Assembly (NCBI GenBank): GCA_002281855.1
Contig: NCHQ01000023.1
Coordinates: forward strand, 62,001 to 126,000
Length of the DNA stretch: 64,000 nucleotides
Reading direction: 5' to 3'
Origin: Rhodospirillales bacterium 24-66-33
Lineage (GTDB): Bacteria > Pseudomonadota > Alphaproteobacteria > Reyranellales > Reyranellaceae
Made by a program: the position numbers and the translations under genes. The notes beneath the pieces are model-generated. The model searched no databases, had not been told where the DNA came from, and saw only the letters and a program-made list of their open reading frames with translations. Of this stretch, positions 41,090-48,966 are shown in pieces (position 1 is the first letter of the stretch; each line of letters starts with the position of its first letter).

Positions 41090-42259
41090 ATGGCCGGAGA
41101 GACCGTCAATTCCATCGACATGCTGCGAAAGCTCGTGGCGTTCGACACCACCTCGCGCAATTCCAACCTCGCCCTGATCGAGTACGTGCAGGGGTACCTC
41201 AAGGGCCATGGCGTCGAGTCCAAGCTGGTTCCCAACGAGGACGGGTCGAAGGCCAATCTCTTCGCCACCGTCGGTCCCAACGTACCGGGCGGCGTCGTGC
41301 TGTCGGGCCATACCGACGTCGTGCCGGTCGACGGCCAGCCCTGGGTCACCGATCCGTGGACGCTCACGCTGAAGGACGGCAAGTATTACGGCCGCGGCAC
41401 CTGCGACATGAAGGCCTTCTACGCGATCGGCCTCGCCATGCTGCCGGAATTCCTGAAGGCCTCCCTCAAGAAGCCTATCCACTTCGCACTCTCCTATGAC
41501 GAGGAGATCGGCTGCTTCGGCGCGCATTCGCTGGCCGCCCGCATGGCGACCGAGGTGCCGAAGCCCCGGGTCATCATCATCGGCGAGCCGACCATGATGA
41601 CCGTGGTGCATGCCCACAAGGGCAGCCAGAGCTACGTCACCAAGTTCACCGGCTTCGAGGCCCATTCCTCGATGACCCATCTCGGTGTCAGCGCCATCCA
41701 TTTCGCCGGCGAGTTCATCCACTACCTCAACACGGTGCAGGAGGAGCTCGAGGCCGCCGCGCCCAAGGACAGCGAGTTCATGCCGGCCGCCGCGACCTTC
41801 AACGTCGGCACCATCATCGGCGGCACGGCGGGCAACATCCTGGCGCGCGAGTGCGAGGTCCTGTGGGGCTATCGTGAGCTGCCGACCCGCCCGATCGAGG
41901 AACTGGGCGAGCGCGCCAAGAAGTGGCTGAAGGAAGAGCTGCTGCCCAAGATGAAGGCCAAGCATCCGGCGGCCGGCATCGACACCGAGCTGCGCGCCTC
42001 GACGCCCGCCTTCTCGCCCGAGGGCAACGACGACGCCAAGACCCTGGCCGGCAGCTGGTCGGGTTCCAACACGGTCGGCGCGGTGGTCTATGCCACCGAG
42101 GCCGGCATCTTCCGCAAGGTGCTGGGCGTGCCGACGGTGGTCTGCGGCCCGGGCGACATCGCCCAGGCGCATCAGCCCAACGAATTCATCCTCGCCTCGC
42201 AGATCGATGCCGGCGAGGCCTTCATGAAGCGCATGCTGGAGTGGTCCTGCCGGGACTAG
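41090..42259 (+). CDS. argE: Acetylornithine deacetylase
   Basis: A 389-residue M20-family metallohydrolase. Metal residues: His in LSGHTDVVPVD, Asp in YGRGTCDMKAF, Glu-Glu in SYDEEIGCFGAH, late His in IAQAHQPNEFI. Such enzymes remove acetyl from N-acetylornithine in arginine synthesis; related acyl amino-acid hydrolases share the motifs, so the exact substrate is probable but not certain. Confidence 0.87.
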   Translation: MAGETVNSIDMLRKLVAFDTTSRNSNLALIEYVQGYLKGHGVESKLVPNEDGSKANLFATVGPNVPGGVVLSGHTDVVPVDGQPWVTDPWTLTLKDGKYYGRGTCDMKAFYAIGLAMLPEFLKASLKKPIHFALSYDEEIGCFGAHSLAARMATEVPKPRVIIIGEPTMMTVVHAHKGSQSYVTKFTGFEAHSSMTHLGVSAIHFAGEFIHYLNTVQEELEAAAPKDSEFMPAAATFNVGTIIGGTAGNILARECEVLWGYRELPTRPIEELGERAKKWLKEELLPKMKAKHPAAGIDTELRASTPAFSPEGNDDAKTLAGSWSGSNTVGAVVYATEAGIFRKVLGVPTVVCGPGDIAQAHQPNEFILASQIDAGEAFMKRMLEWSCRD

Positions 42260-42283
42260 GCTTGCGGGCTTGAGAGAGGGCCG

Positions 42284-42718
42284 ATGGCGAAGGTTCCTGG
42301 TTCCTGGGAGAAGGCGGAAGGCCTTACCGGCCCGTGGGCAGGACCTTCGACGCAGCCGGCGCCTCGCATTGTTGACGATCCCGACAGCCTGACTCCGGAC
42401 GAGCTTTCGATCGTGTCGTCGGAGCAATTCGATCGGGCCTTCGAAGAATACAGCCAGTTGGGCCCCCGAGCATCTGTTCCCCTAGAGGAGCGCTGGCCGG
42501 AAGCAATTCCCGATGTCGATCCCTCGAAGTATCCGGCGCTAAAGGCGAAGTGCCACGAGATCACGTGGACGGTCGTCAGATGGGATGACGACGTGAAATG
42601 TGGGCGGCTTCTCGATGAGGACGATGTCGTGAAGCGGATGGTCGCGATCAGATATCCCTATCTGACGCCACGACATCAGATTTCCGTCAGAACCTACGCC
42701 TCGTTCGCCAACAGGTGA
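42284..42718 (+). CDS. Hypothetical protein, atypical base composition
   Basis: A 144-residue soluble, acidic protein (WEKAEGLTGPWAGPSTQPAP; DDPDSLTPDELSIVSSEQFD; late YPYLTPRHQISVRTYASFAN). No recognised domain. Its codons contain more A/T third positions than its neighbours by eye. It begins 24 bp after argE and ends nine bp before dgoK, so it may be a passenger in that operon. Confidence 0.5.
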   Translation: MAKVPGSWEKAEGLTGPWAGPSTQPAPRIVDDPDSLTPDELSIVSSEQFDRAFEEYSQLGPRASVPLEERWPEAIPDVDPSKYPALKAKCHEITWTVVRWDDDVKCGRLLDEDDVVKRMVAIRYPYLTPRHQISVRTYASFANR

Positions 42719-42727
42719 GTGGTTGAA

Positions 42728-43600
42728 GTGTCCCACTTGATCGCCGTCGACTGGGGCACGAGTTCGCTGCGCGGCGCCCGTCTCGACGCGGCGGGCGGCG
42801 TGCTTGAGGAGAAGAGTGCGCCGCTCGGGATTCTCAATGTCCCGAACGGCGATTTCGCCGGCGTCTTCGACTCGCTGTTCTCCGATTGGATGAAGCCGGC
42901 CGGCAGCGTGTGCCTGATCTCGGGCATGGCCGGCAGCCGGCAGGGCTGGGTCGAGGCACCGTACGCCGCCTGTCCGGCCGGACCCGCAGACCTCAAACGA
43001 CACCTGCATTGGATCGAGCCGGGGCGGATCGCCCTGGTGCCCGGCCTCAGCGTCGAGCAGGGCGAGGTGCCCGACGTGATGCGCGGCGAGGAAGTGCAGA
43101 TCTTCGGCGCCATGCGACTGGCCGGTCTGAGGGACGGGCAGTTCGTGCTGCCGGGCACGCACAGCAAATGGGCCACGGTGCGGGACGGGCAGGTCACCGG
43201 CTTCCGGACCTACATGACCGGCGAGGTCTATGGGCTGCTCGGCCAACATTCCATCCTGGCCCGGACGCTCGACGCCGATGCGCCGCTCGACGAGGCGATG
43301 TTCCTGCGCGGCGTGACGCGCGCCGCCGAGGGCGAAGGCCTCCTGCACAATGCATTCGGTGTGCGGGCGCTCGCGCTGTTCGACCGGTTGTCCCCCGCCC
43401 AGTCGGCGAGCTACCTGTCCGGCCTGCTGATCGGCGAGGAGGTGCGCACGCAGGACCTGGCGGGCGACGGCGAGGTGGTCGTCATCGGCGCGCCGGGGCT
43501 CACGGAGCGCTATGCTCTCGCGCTCGGCCACAGCGGCGTCCGGGTGCGCCGCTTCGGTGCCGAGGCGACCTGGGCGGGCATGAGGGCCGTGCAACCATGA
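42728..43600 (+). CDS. dgoK: 2-dehydro-3-deoxygalactonokinase
   Basis: A 290-residue sugar kinase: N-terminal LIAVDWGTSSLRGARLD (nucleotide-phosphate site), LPGTHSKWATVRDGQVTGFR and a late GAPGLTERYALAL. It phosphorylates 2-keto-3-deoxygalactonate (De Ley-Doudoroff type pathway). The GTG at 42728 is preferred; GTG at 42719 in frame is an alternative. The aldolase gene dgoA starts inside its stop codon. Confidence 0.92.
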   Translation: MSHLIAVDWGTSSLRGARLDAAGGVLEEKSAPLGILNVPNGDFAGVFDSLFSDWMKPAGSVCLISGMAGSRQGWVEAPYAACPAGPADLKRHLHWIEPGRIALVPGLSVEQGEVPDVMRGEEVQIFGAMRLAGLRDGQFVLPGTHSKWATVRDGQVTGFRTYMTGEVYGLLGQHSILARTLDADAPLDEAMFLRGVTRAAEGEGLLHNAFGVRALALFDRLSPAQSASYLSGLLIGEEVRTQDLAGDGEVVVIGAPGLTERYALALGHSGVRVRRFGAEATWAGMRAVQP

Positions 43601-44223
43601 AGGCCGTGGAGAGGTTCGAGGCTGCGATGCGCGCGCTGCCGCTCGTCGCCATCCTGCGCGGGCTGAAGCCTGCCGAGGCGCCGGCGATCGGCGAGGTGCT
43701 GGTGGAGGCAGGGTTTCGTCTCATCGAGGTGCCGCTCAACTCGCCGCAGCCCCTCGACAGTATCGCTGCCTTGCGCACGCGCTTTCCAGACGCCGTGATC
43801 GGTGCAGGCACCGTCCTCACGGCGATGGAGGCGCGGGCCGTCGCGTCCGCCGGCGGCGAACTCGTCGTGGCGCCGAATTTCGACCGCGAGGTCGTCGAGG
43901 AGACTGTGCGGCTCGGCCTGGCGAGCCTGCCCGGAGTCATGACGCCCACGGAAGCCTTCGCGGCCCTGAAGGCGGGCGCGCACGGATTGAAGCTGTTTCC
44001 CGCCGAGCTGGCCTCTCCTTCGGCGGTAAAGGCGCTGCTGGCGGTGTTGCCGAAGGGCACGTCCTTGATCCCGGTCGGTGGCATCGGCGCGGACAACATG
44101 GTCGCCTGGCGAGCGGCCGGCGCGGCCGGCTTCGGCCTCGGCTCGTCGCTCTATAAACCCGGCGACGATGTGGCGGCGGTGAAGCTGAAGGCGGCCGCGA
44201 TTCTGGCGGCTTGGCGCCCGTAG
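43597..44223 (+). CDS. dgoA: 2-dehydro-3-deoxy-6-phosphogalactonate aldolase
   Basis: A 208-residue class I aldolase (KDPG/KDPGal family): AILRGLKPAEAPAIGEVLVE, IGAGTVLTAMEARAVASAGG, and the Schiff-base Lys in GAHGLKLFPAEL. It cleaves the dgoK product to pyruvate and glyceraldehyde 3-phosphate. ATGA overlap with dgoK shows coupling. dgoD and transport genes are not in the window. Confidence 0.93.
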   Translation: MKAVERFEAAMRALPLVAILRGLKPAEAPAIGEVLVEAGFRLIEVPLNSPQPLDSIAALRTRFPDAVIGAGTVLTAMEARAVASAGGELVVAPNFDREVVEETVRLGLASLPGVMTPTEAFAALKAGAHGLKLFPAELASPSAVKALLAVLPKGTSLIPVGGIGADNMVAWRAAGAAGFGLGSSLYKPGDDVAAVKLKAAAILAAWRP

Positions 44224-44328
44224 AGAACCGCGGTGAGGTTCAATCGGCGGGGCGGCTCAATTCTCGCGCGTCACTGTCGGCGACGTGGTAGACACTCGCC
44301 GCATCCCATACGGGTGTTGGAGAATATC

Positions 44329-44658
44329 ATGGTTCGCACAATCGCAGGTTTGTCGCTGGGTCTGGCGCTTCTGGCGACCTCGGCCAACGCGGAAGTCTAT
44401 TGCCGCGCTGAAGGCATCCCGCGCGGCTGCGTCTGGGCACCCCACGGCGCCGGGGCGCCGGGTGTCGGCGTGGTCCCGGGCGTGGGAGCAGGCGCACCGG
44501 GAGTGGGCGTTGCGCCGGGCGTTGGCGTCGGCGCTCCCGGTGTGGGTGTCACGCCTGGCGTTGGCGTGGGCGCTCCCGGCGTCGGCGTAGCCCCGGGCCG
44601 TGGGGTGGACGGCGACGTGAACCGGGGCGGTCCGGTCAATCGAGTGGGCCGTCACTGA
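44329..44658 (+). CDS. Exported elastin-like tandem-repeat protein
   Basis: A 109-residue protein: signal peptide (RTIAGLSLGLALLATSANA), a two-Cys segment VYCRAEGIPRGCVW, then four tandem 13-residue units of the form GAPGVGV-x-PGVG-x (residues 42-93, encoded by 44452-44607), and a basic tail DVNRGGPVNRVGRH. The repeat resembles elastin VPGVG/APGVG and should be flexible or phase-separating. Short Gly/Pro/Val repeat exported proteins of this kind occur in Bradyrhizobium-like genomes but are uncharacterised. It sits alone after dgoA. Confidence 0.75.
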   Translation: MVRTIAGLSLGLALLATSANAEVYCRAEGIPRGCVWAPHGAGAPGVGVVPGVGAGAPGVGVAPGVGVGAPGVGVTPGVGVGAPGVGVAPGRGVDGDVNRGGPVNRVGRH

Positions 44659-44671
44659 CGCTTCCGGCAGC

Positions 44672-44685
44672 GTAACTCGAGTTAC
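44672..44685. promoter_or_regulatory. 14-bp perfect palindrome upstream of the PadR gene
   Basis: GTAACTCGAGTTAC is an exact dyad 85-98 bp before the PadR ATG and 34 bp before the second operator. TetR/MarR-class proteins often bind sites of this shape. It is too AT-poor and lacks a U-run to be a terminator of the upstream gene. Confidence 0.5.
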
Positions 44686-44718
44686 AATTTGGGAATCCTC
44701 GGCGAGGGCTTGTTTTTA

Positions 44719-44750
44719 TGAACATTCAAGATATATCTTGGATATGTTCA
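44719..44750. promoter_or_regulatory. Nested palindromic operator of the PadR gene
   Basis: An inner 14-bp perfect dyad CAAGATATATCTTG (44727-44740) is flanked by TGAACAT (44719-44725) and ATGTTCA (44744-44750), an outer dyad whose centre is one base away. AT-rich sites of this look are bound by YqjI-type PadR regulators. It lies 20-51 bp before the PadR ATG, so it probably covers the promoter and mediates autoregulation. Confidence 0.8.
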
Positions 44751-44769
44751 AACATAGAAAGGCAAACCC

Positions 44770-45357
44770 ATGAGAGGTTTTCATCATCATCCCCAGGGCG
44801 AGCCGTCCCATCGGCATCATTTCGGTCGGCGCGGCTTTGGCCGGCCCGGCCATGGCTGGGAAGGGCATGCCGGCGAGGGCCACGGCGGGCGGGGACGCCG
44901 GCGCGTCTTCGATTCGGGCGAGCTGCGGCTCGTGCTGCTGAAGCTGATCGCCGATGAGCCGCGCCACGGCTACGAGCTCATTCGCGCCATCGAGGAGCTG
45001 ACCGGCGGCAGATACGTGCCGAGCCCGGGCATGATCTATCCGACGCTGACGATGCTCGACGAGATGGGCCACATCGCGGAGGTGAAGTCGGAAGGCGCGC
45101 GCAAGTCCTTCGCGGTCACGCCGGACGGCACCGCCCATCTCGATGAGCGCAAGGTGGAAGTCGCCGCGCTGTTCGCACGACTGGCCGAGCTTGCCGGCCT
45201 CCAGGAGCGCACCGACTCCGCGCCGGTGCGCCGGGCCATGGGCAACCTTCGCGAGGCATTGATCCTGCGCCTGGGCCGCGATGGCGTGCAGAAGCAGACG
45301 GTCCACGACGCGGTCGCCATCATCGACGAGGCCGCGCAGAGGATCGAACGGCTATGA
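44770..45357 (+). CDS. YqjI-like PadR-family metal-responsive regulator
   Basis: A 195-residue regulator: residues 1-45 are rich in His and Gly (RGFHHHPQGEPSHRHHF; GHGWEGHAGEGHGGRG), then a PadR winged helix starting FDSGELRLVLLKLIADEPRH and GYELIRAIEELTGGRYVPSP. It matches E. coli YqjI, which has a His-rich metal-binding N-terminus and represses the ferric-siderophore reductase yqjH; nickel relieves repression. The following gene encodes DUF2218, a domain found with siderophore-interacting proteins, so iron or nickel control is likely. Confidence 0.87.
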   Translation: MRGFHHHPQGEPSHRHHFGRRGFGRPGHGWEGHAGEGHGGRGRRRVFDSGELRLVLLKLIADEPRHGYELIRAIEELTGGRYVPSPGMIYPTLTMLDEMGHIAEVKSEGARKSFAVTPDGTAHLDERKVEVAALFARLAELAGLQERTDSAPVRRAMGNLREALILRLGRDGVQKQTVHDAVAIIDEAAQRIERL

Positions 45358-45674
45358 GCAACGCCAGCATCGCGCGCGTGCCGACCGCGAACGGCAGCCG
45401 CTACCTCCAGCAGCTCTGCAAGCACTGGAGCCACAATCTCGAGGTCGAGTTCACGCCGGAGACGGGCAGGGTCGTGTTTCCGCGCAACGCCCGGGGCGCC
45501 GACTGGCCGGGCGATGCCACCCTTCATCTGACGGCACAGGCGGACGCGCTCGAGTGTCGGCTGGAGGCCAGTGCCGAGGGACAGCTCGAGGGGCTCAAAG
45601 GCGCCGTGGCCAGCCACCTCGATCGCTTCGCCTTCCGCGAAGCACCTCTCACCTTCGACTGGCGCGATGCGTGA
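45354..45674 (+). CDS. DUF2218-domain protein
   Basis: A 106-residue protein: RYLQQLCKHWSHNLEVEFTP, GRVVFPRNARGADWPGDAT and HLTAQADALECRLEASAE match DUF2218. This domain occurs beside or fused to siderophore-interacting/ferric reductase proteins, suggesting an iron-siderophore role. It starts inside the PadR stop codon (ATGA), so coupled to the regulator. No ferric reductase gene is in the window. Confidence 0.85.
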   Translation: MSNASIARVPTANGSRYLQQLCKHWSHNLEVEFTPETGRVVFPRNARGADWPGDATLHLTAQADALECRLEASAEGQLEGLKGAVASHLDRFAFREAPLTFDWRDA

Positions 45675-45741
45675 CAAGCCGCGCGCTTGTTAACTCGGGG
45701 CCGGGCTTGCACATTCCGCGCGAGTGCAGCCCGAGGACCCC

Positions 45742-46395
45742 ATGTCGACACTTCCTGAAGACGTCTTTACCGAACCCGAGGAATTTTCAGCCGACACGCT
45801 GGCCAATCTGGGGCCGCTGGCCCGCCTGGCCGGCGAATGGCAGTCCGACAAGGGGATCGACATCGCGCCCAAGGCGCCTGGCCCGGAGCAGCGCGGCTTT
45901 CGCGAGCATATCCGGATGGAGCCGATCGACCCGCAGCCCAACGGGCCCCAGCTCCTCTACGGGCTCCGCTATCACATCCACATCAACACCGACGAGGAAG
46001 CCATCACCTTCCACGACCAGGTCGGCTACTGGCTGTGGGAGCCGGCCACCGGCCTGATCATGCAATCAATCGCCATTCCGCGCGGCCAGGTCGTGCTGGC
46101 GGGCGGGACGGCGAAGCCGGGAGACAAGACGATTTCCGTGGAGGCCACACGCGGCGACACGCGCTTCGGCATCTGCTCGACCACCTTCCTCGAGCAGGCG
46201 TTCCGCACCGACTATTACCGCATCGACATCACCTTCAACGATGACGGTTCCTGGTCGTACGTGACGCGCACGGACCTGGCGGTGCGCGGCAAGACGCCGG
46301 CCTTCAACCACCGCGACACGAACACGCTGCGACGGATCGCGGCGCCGGCCCAGAACCCGATGGTCGACCGGCTGAAGAGCGGCAAGTTCGACTGA
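45742..46395 (+). CDS. Nitrobindin-like heme-binding beta-barrel protein
   Basis: A 217-residue protein of the FABP-like (THAP4/nitrobindin) family: LARLAGEWQSDKGIDIAP, HDQVGYWLWEP, IPRGQVVLAGG and the C-terminal HRDTNTLRR with a candidate proximal His. Bacterial members bind heme and nitric oxide weakly. The N-terminal G-x-W-x-G motif is partly changed (AGEWQSDKG), so heme binding is probable but not certain. It starts 67 bp after DUF2218, perhaps still in the yqjI-like operon. Confidence 0.75.
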   Translation: MSTLPEDVFTEPEEFSADTLANLGPLARLAGEWQSDKGIDIAPKAPGPEQRGFREHIRMEPIDPQPNGPQLLYGLRYHIHINTDEEAITFHDQVGYWLWEPATGLIMQSIAIPRGQVVLAGGTAKPGDKTISVEATRGDTRFGICSTTFLEQAFRTDYYRIDITFNDDGSWSYVTRTDLAVRGKTPAFNHRDTNTLRRIAAPAQNPMVDRLKSGKFD

Positions 46396-46402
46396 GCCGG
46401 CG

Positions 46403-47917
46403 CTATTTCAGCTTCAGGCCGACCACGCGCAGCAGCCCATCCGGCACCGGACGAAATCCCTCGAACCGGACCGTATGGGTCGCGAGATTCTGCGGGTGGT
46501 AGAGGTAGAAGATCCAGCCTTTGTCGAGGAAGCGCTCGGTGATCTTGCGGTAGATCGCCTTGCGCGCCTCGAACTCGGTCGCCGCGCGGGCTTCCTGGTG
46601 CCAGCCATCGAGTTCCTTGTCGCAGTACTTCCCCATGTTCTGCGGCGCGCCACAGGTCTGGAAGACCACCGAATTGCCATCGGGATCGCTGCGGCCGCTC
46701 CAGGTCAACGCATAGATCTGAAAATCGCCATCCTCGCCGGCTTTGAGCGCGGTCGCGACTTCGACGACGCGCAGCTTCAGGTCGAAGCCCGCTTCGGCCA
46801 CCAGCGACTGCACGACCTCGGCGATGGCCCGTGACTCCGGCGCGTTGTTCACCATGTAGTCGAGGGTGAGCCGGCCGGTGATGCCGGCCTCCTTCATCAG
46901 CGCCTTGGCCTTGGCGATGTCGCGCTTGGGGATCGGGAAGTCTTTTTGGTAGTAGGGGCTCTGTGGGCTGACCCACTGGTTGCCCGGCACGAACTCGCCG
47001 TTGAACACGACCTGGTTGATGGCGTCGCGGTCGAGCGCCAGCTCGAAGGCGCGGCGCACCCTCGGGTCCTTGCCCAGCGGATTGTTCGACTTGGGCCCGT
47101 TTTCCTGGTTGATCATCAGCCCGAACCAGGCGAGCGACACCGAGTTGGCGAGCTTCAGCTTGGGGTCGGCCCGAACGGTCGGGATGTCGGTCGCCAGGAT
47201 GCGCTCGGTGAGGTCGATGCCGCCGGAGCGCAGGTTGGCCAGTCGCACGGTCGTGTCGACGATGGGCAGGTAGGTGATCTTGTCGATGAACACCTGGTCC
47301 TTGTTCCAGTAGTCGGCGAACTTCTCGACCACGATGCGGTCCTGCTGGACCCGCTCGACGAACTTGTAAGGCCCGGCGCACACGGGCCTGAGGCCGAACT
47401 TGTCGCCCGCCGCCTCGGCGGCCTTGGGCGAGACCATCATGCCCGACCGGTCGGTGAGCTGCGCCAGCAGCGGCGAGAAGGGCTGCTTGAGGTTCAGCTT
47501 GATGGTCAGTGGATCGACCACATCGACGCTCTCGACGATGCCGATCTCGGGCTTGCGGAACGAGCCCTTCATCGTGAGGTGACGTTCGAGGCTGTACTTG
47601 GCCGCGGCGGCGTCGAACGGCTCGCCGTCATGGAATTTTACGCCGGGGCGAAGCTTTATGAGGACCGTCTTGCCGTCGGCCGAGGTCTCGTGGCCGAGAG
47701 CGAGCTGCGGCACGACCGTGAGCTTCTCGTCGATGTCGAACAGCTTGTCGCAAATTGAGGCGAAGACGATGCGTCCGGTATAGGTGCGCGACAGGCTGGG
47801 ATCGAGCACGTCCGGGTCGTCGCCGATCCCGATCCTGAGATGCCCCTGCGCCGAGGCCGTACTTGCCGCCGCGCAGAGCGCCAGTGTCATGAGAAAGCGA
47901 TGAGCCGTCCGCCGCAT
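46403..47917 (-). CDS. ABC transporter peptide/solute-binding protein (SBP family 5)
   Basis: A 504-residue periplasmic binding protein with signal peptide (cleaved after TASA) and family signature VLIKLRPGVKFHDGEPFDAA. DLTERILATDIPTVRAD and RVRRAFELALDRDAINQVVF are typical of DppA/OppA-type receptors. The N-terminus GIGDDPDVLDPSLSRTYTGR is also diagnostic. Convergent with the nitrobindin gene (stop 7 bp away) and with no permease genes nearby, so an orphan receptor in the window. Ligand unassigned. Confidence 0.9.
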   Translation of the reverse strand: MRRTAHRFLMTLALCAAASTASAQGHLRIGIGDDPDVLDPSLSRTYTGRIVFASICDKLFDIDEKLTVVPQLALGHETSADGKTVLIKLRPGVKFHDGEPFDAAAAKYSLERHLTMKGSFRKPEIGIVESVDVVDPLTIKLNLKQPFSPLLAQLTDRSGMMVSPKAAEAAGDKFGLRPVCAGPYKFVERVQQDRIVVEKFADYWNKDQVFIDKITYLPIVDTTVRLANLRSGGIDLTERILATDIPTVRADPKLKLANSVSLAWFGLMINQENGPKSNNPLGKDPRVRRAFELALDRDAINQVVFNGEFVPGNQWVSPQSPYYQKDFPIPKRDIAKAKALMKEAGITGRLTLDYMVNNAPESRAIAEVVQSLVAEAGFDLKLRVVEVATALKAGEDGDFQIYALTWSGRSDPDGNSVVFQTCGAPQNMGKYCDKELDGWHQEARAATEFEARKAIYRKITERFLDKGWIFYLYHPQNLATHTVRFEGFRPVPDGLLRVVGLKLK

Positions 47918-47968
47918 GATGCCCTCCGTCCTGACCGTCCGGAGACTCCAGCACGCGGCGTGCCATGA

Positions 47969-48097
47969 GGCCGAGCGAAGCTCGGCCGAGTAGCGTCAGG
48001 ACATCGCTTGCGATGTCCGGGAGCGTCGAAGAAAGAACGACCAATCATGACCCCTCCGTCGCGTGAGACGCGACACCTCCCCATTTGAATGGGGAGG
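47969..48097. repeat. Four tandem hairpins in the gap after the nitroreductase gene
   Basis: Perfect stems in a row: GGCCGAGC-GAA-GCTCGGCC (47969-47987), GGACATCGC-TT-GCGATGTCC (47999-48018), GTCGCGT-GAG-ACGCGAC (48058-48074), and CCTCCCCATT-TG-AATGGGGAGG (48076-48097). The last belongs to the same family as the hairpins at 9417 and 56845. They fill the 197 bp between the minus-strand operon end and the binding-protein start. Likely a composite of dispersed elements plus terminator. Confidence 0.7.
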
Positions 48098-48114
48098 AGG
48101 GCGACGACAATTCT

Positions 48115-48966
48115 CTACCGAACCTCGAATCCCATCTTCGCCAGCGCGGCGCGCAGCGTTTCGCGGCCGTTCATCGCCTTGATCGGTCCCAGCCGGTTCA
48201 GCACGCGCTGCGTCCAGGTCGCGGCCTGCAGCTCATGGCGGGCCGAGAACTTGCTCATCTCGGCGTCGTAGGCGGCGCGCAGCGCCTCTTCCTTGGTCGC
48301 GTCGTAGCGCTCGGTGTGGAGCACGACCGACTGCGGCAGGCGCGGCTTCACCTCGCCCTCGCCCTTTTCCGTGGCGTATCCGACGCAGAGGCCGAACACG
48401 ACGACGGCCTGGGGCGGAAGGCCGAGCAGCTCGGCCACGCGGATAGGGTCGTTGCGCATGGCGCCGATATAGACCGTGCGCAGGCCCATCGATTCCGCAG
48501 CAACCACTGCATTCTGGGCCGCCAGTGCGGCGTCGATCGAGGCGACCATGAAGGTCTCCAGCCAGGGCATGGTCTCGAACGCGGTCTTCGTCGCGTTGGA
48601 GATGCGCTGGTTGCGCGACATGTCGGCGATCCAGGCGATGAACAGCGGGCACTGCTCGATATGCTTCTGGCCGCCGGCGATCTCGGCCAGCACCTTCTTC
48701 TTGGCGGGATCGGTGACGGCGAGCGCCGACCACCATTGCATGTTGGAACTGGTGGCGGCCGACTGGGCCGCAGCGATCATGCTTTCGAGCGCGCCGGCCG
48801 GCACGGGATCGGGCTTGTAGCTGCGCACCGAGCGGTGATCGAGCATCGTGGCGATCGTCTCGTTCCACGGTCCGGCCGCGGGCAGGACATCGGCGCCGTA
48901 GCGGCGAACCAGCGCATCGGTCTTCGCATCGGTCTGGGCGGGAGTGGCGGGCGTCAGGGAATCCAT
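48115..48966 (-). CDS. Nitroreductase-family flavoprotein
   Basis: A 283-residue FMN/FAD oxidoreductase: TMLDHRSVRSYKPDPVPAGA at the N-terminus (R-S-V-R-x-Y), LAAQNAVVAAESMGLRTVYI and VFGLCVGYATEKGEGEVKPR. Resembles NfsA-type nitroreductases. Last gene of a six-gene minus-strand operon; its start shares one base with the MFS stop. Confidence 0.88.
   Translation of the reverse strand: MDSLTPATPAQTDAKTDALVRRYGADVLPAAGPWNETIATMLDHRSVRSYKPDPVPAGALESMIAAAQSAATSSNMQWWSALAVTDPAKKKVLAEIAGGQKHIEQCPLFIAWIADMSRNQRISNATKTAFETMPWLETFMVASIDAALAAQNAVVAAESMGLRTVYIGAMRNDPIRVAELLGLPPQAVVVFGLCVGYATEKGEGEVKPRLPQSVVLHTERYDATKEEALRAAYDAEMSKFSARHELQAATWTQRVLNRLGPIKAMNGRETLRAALAKMGFEVR

Noticed and set aside
44452..44607. 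39-bp tandem repeat as a stand-alone satellite
   Set aside because: It lies in frame inside a gene with a signal peptide and stop, so it is described there.
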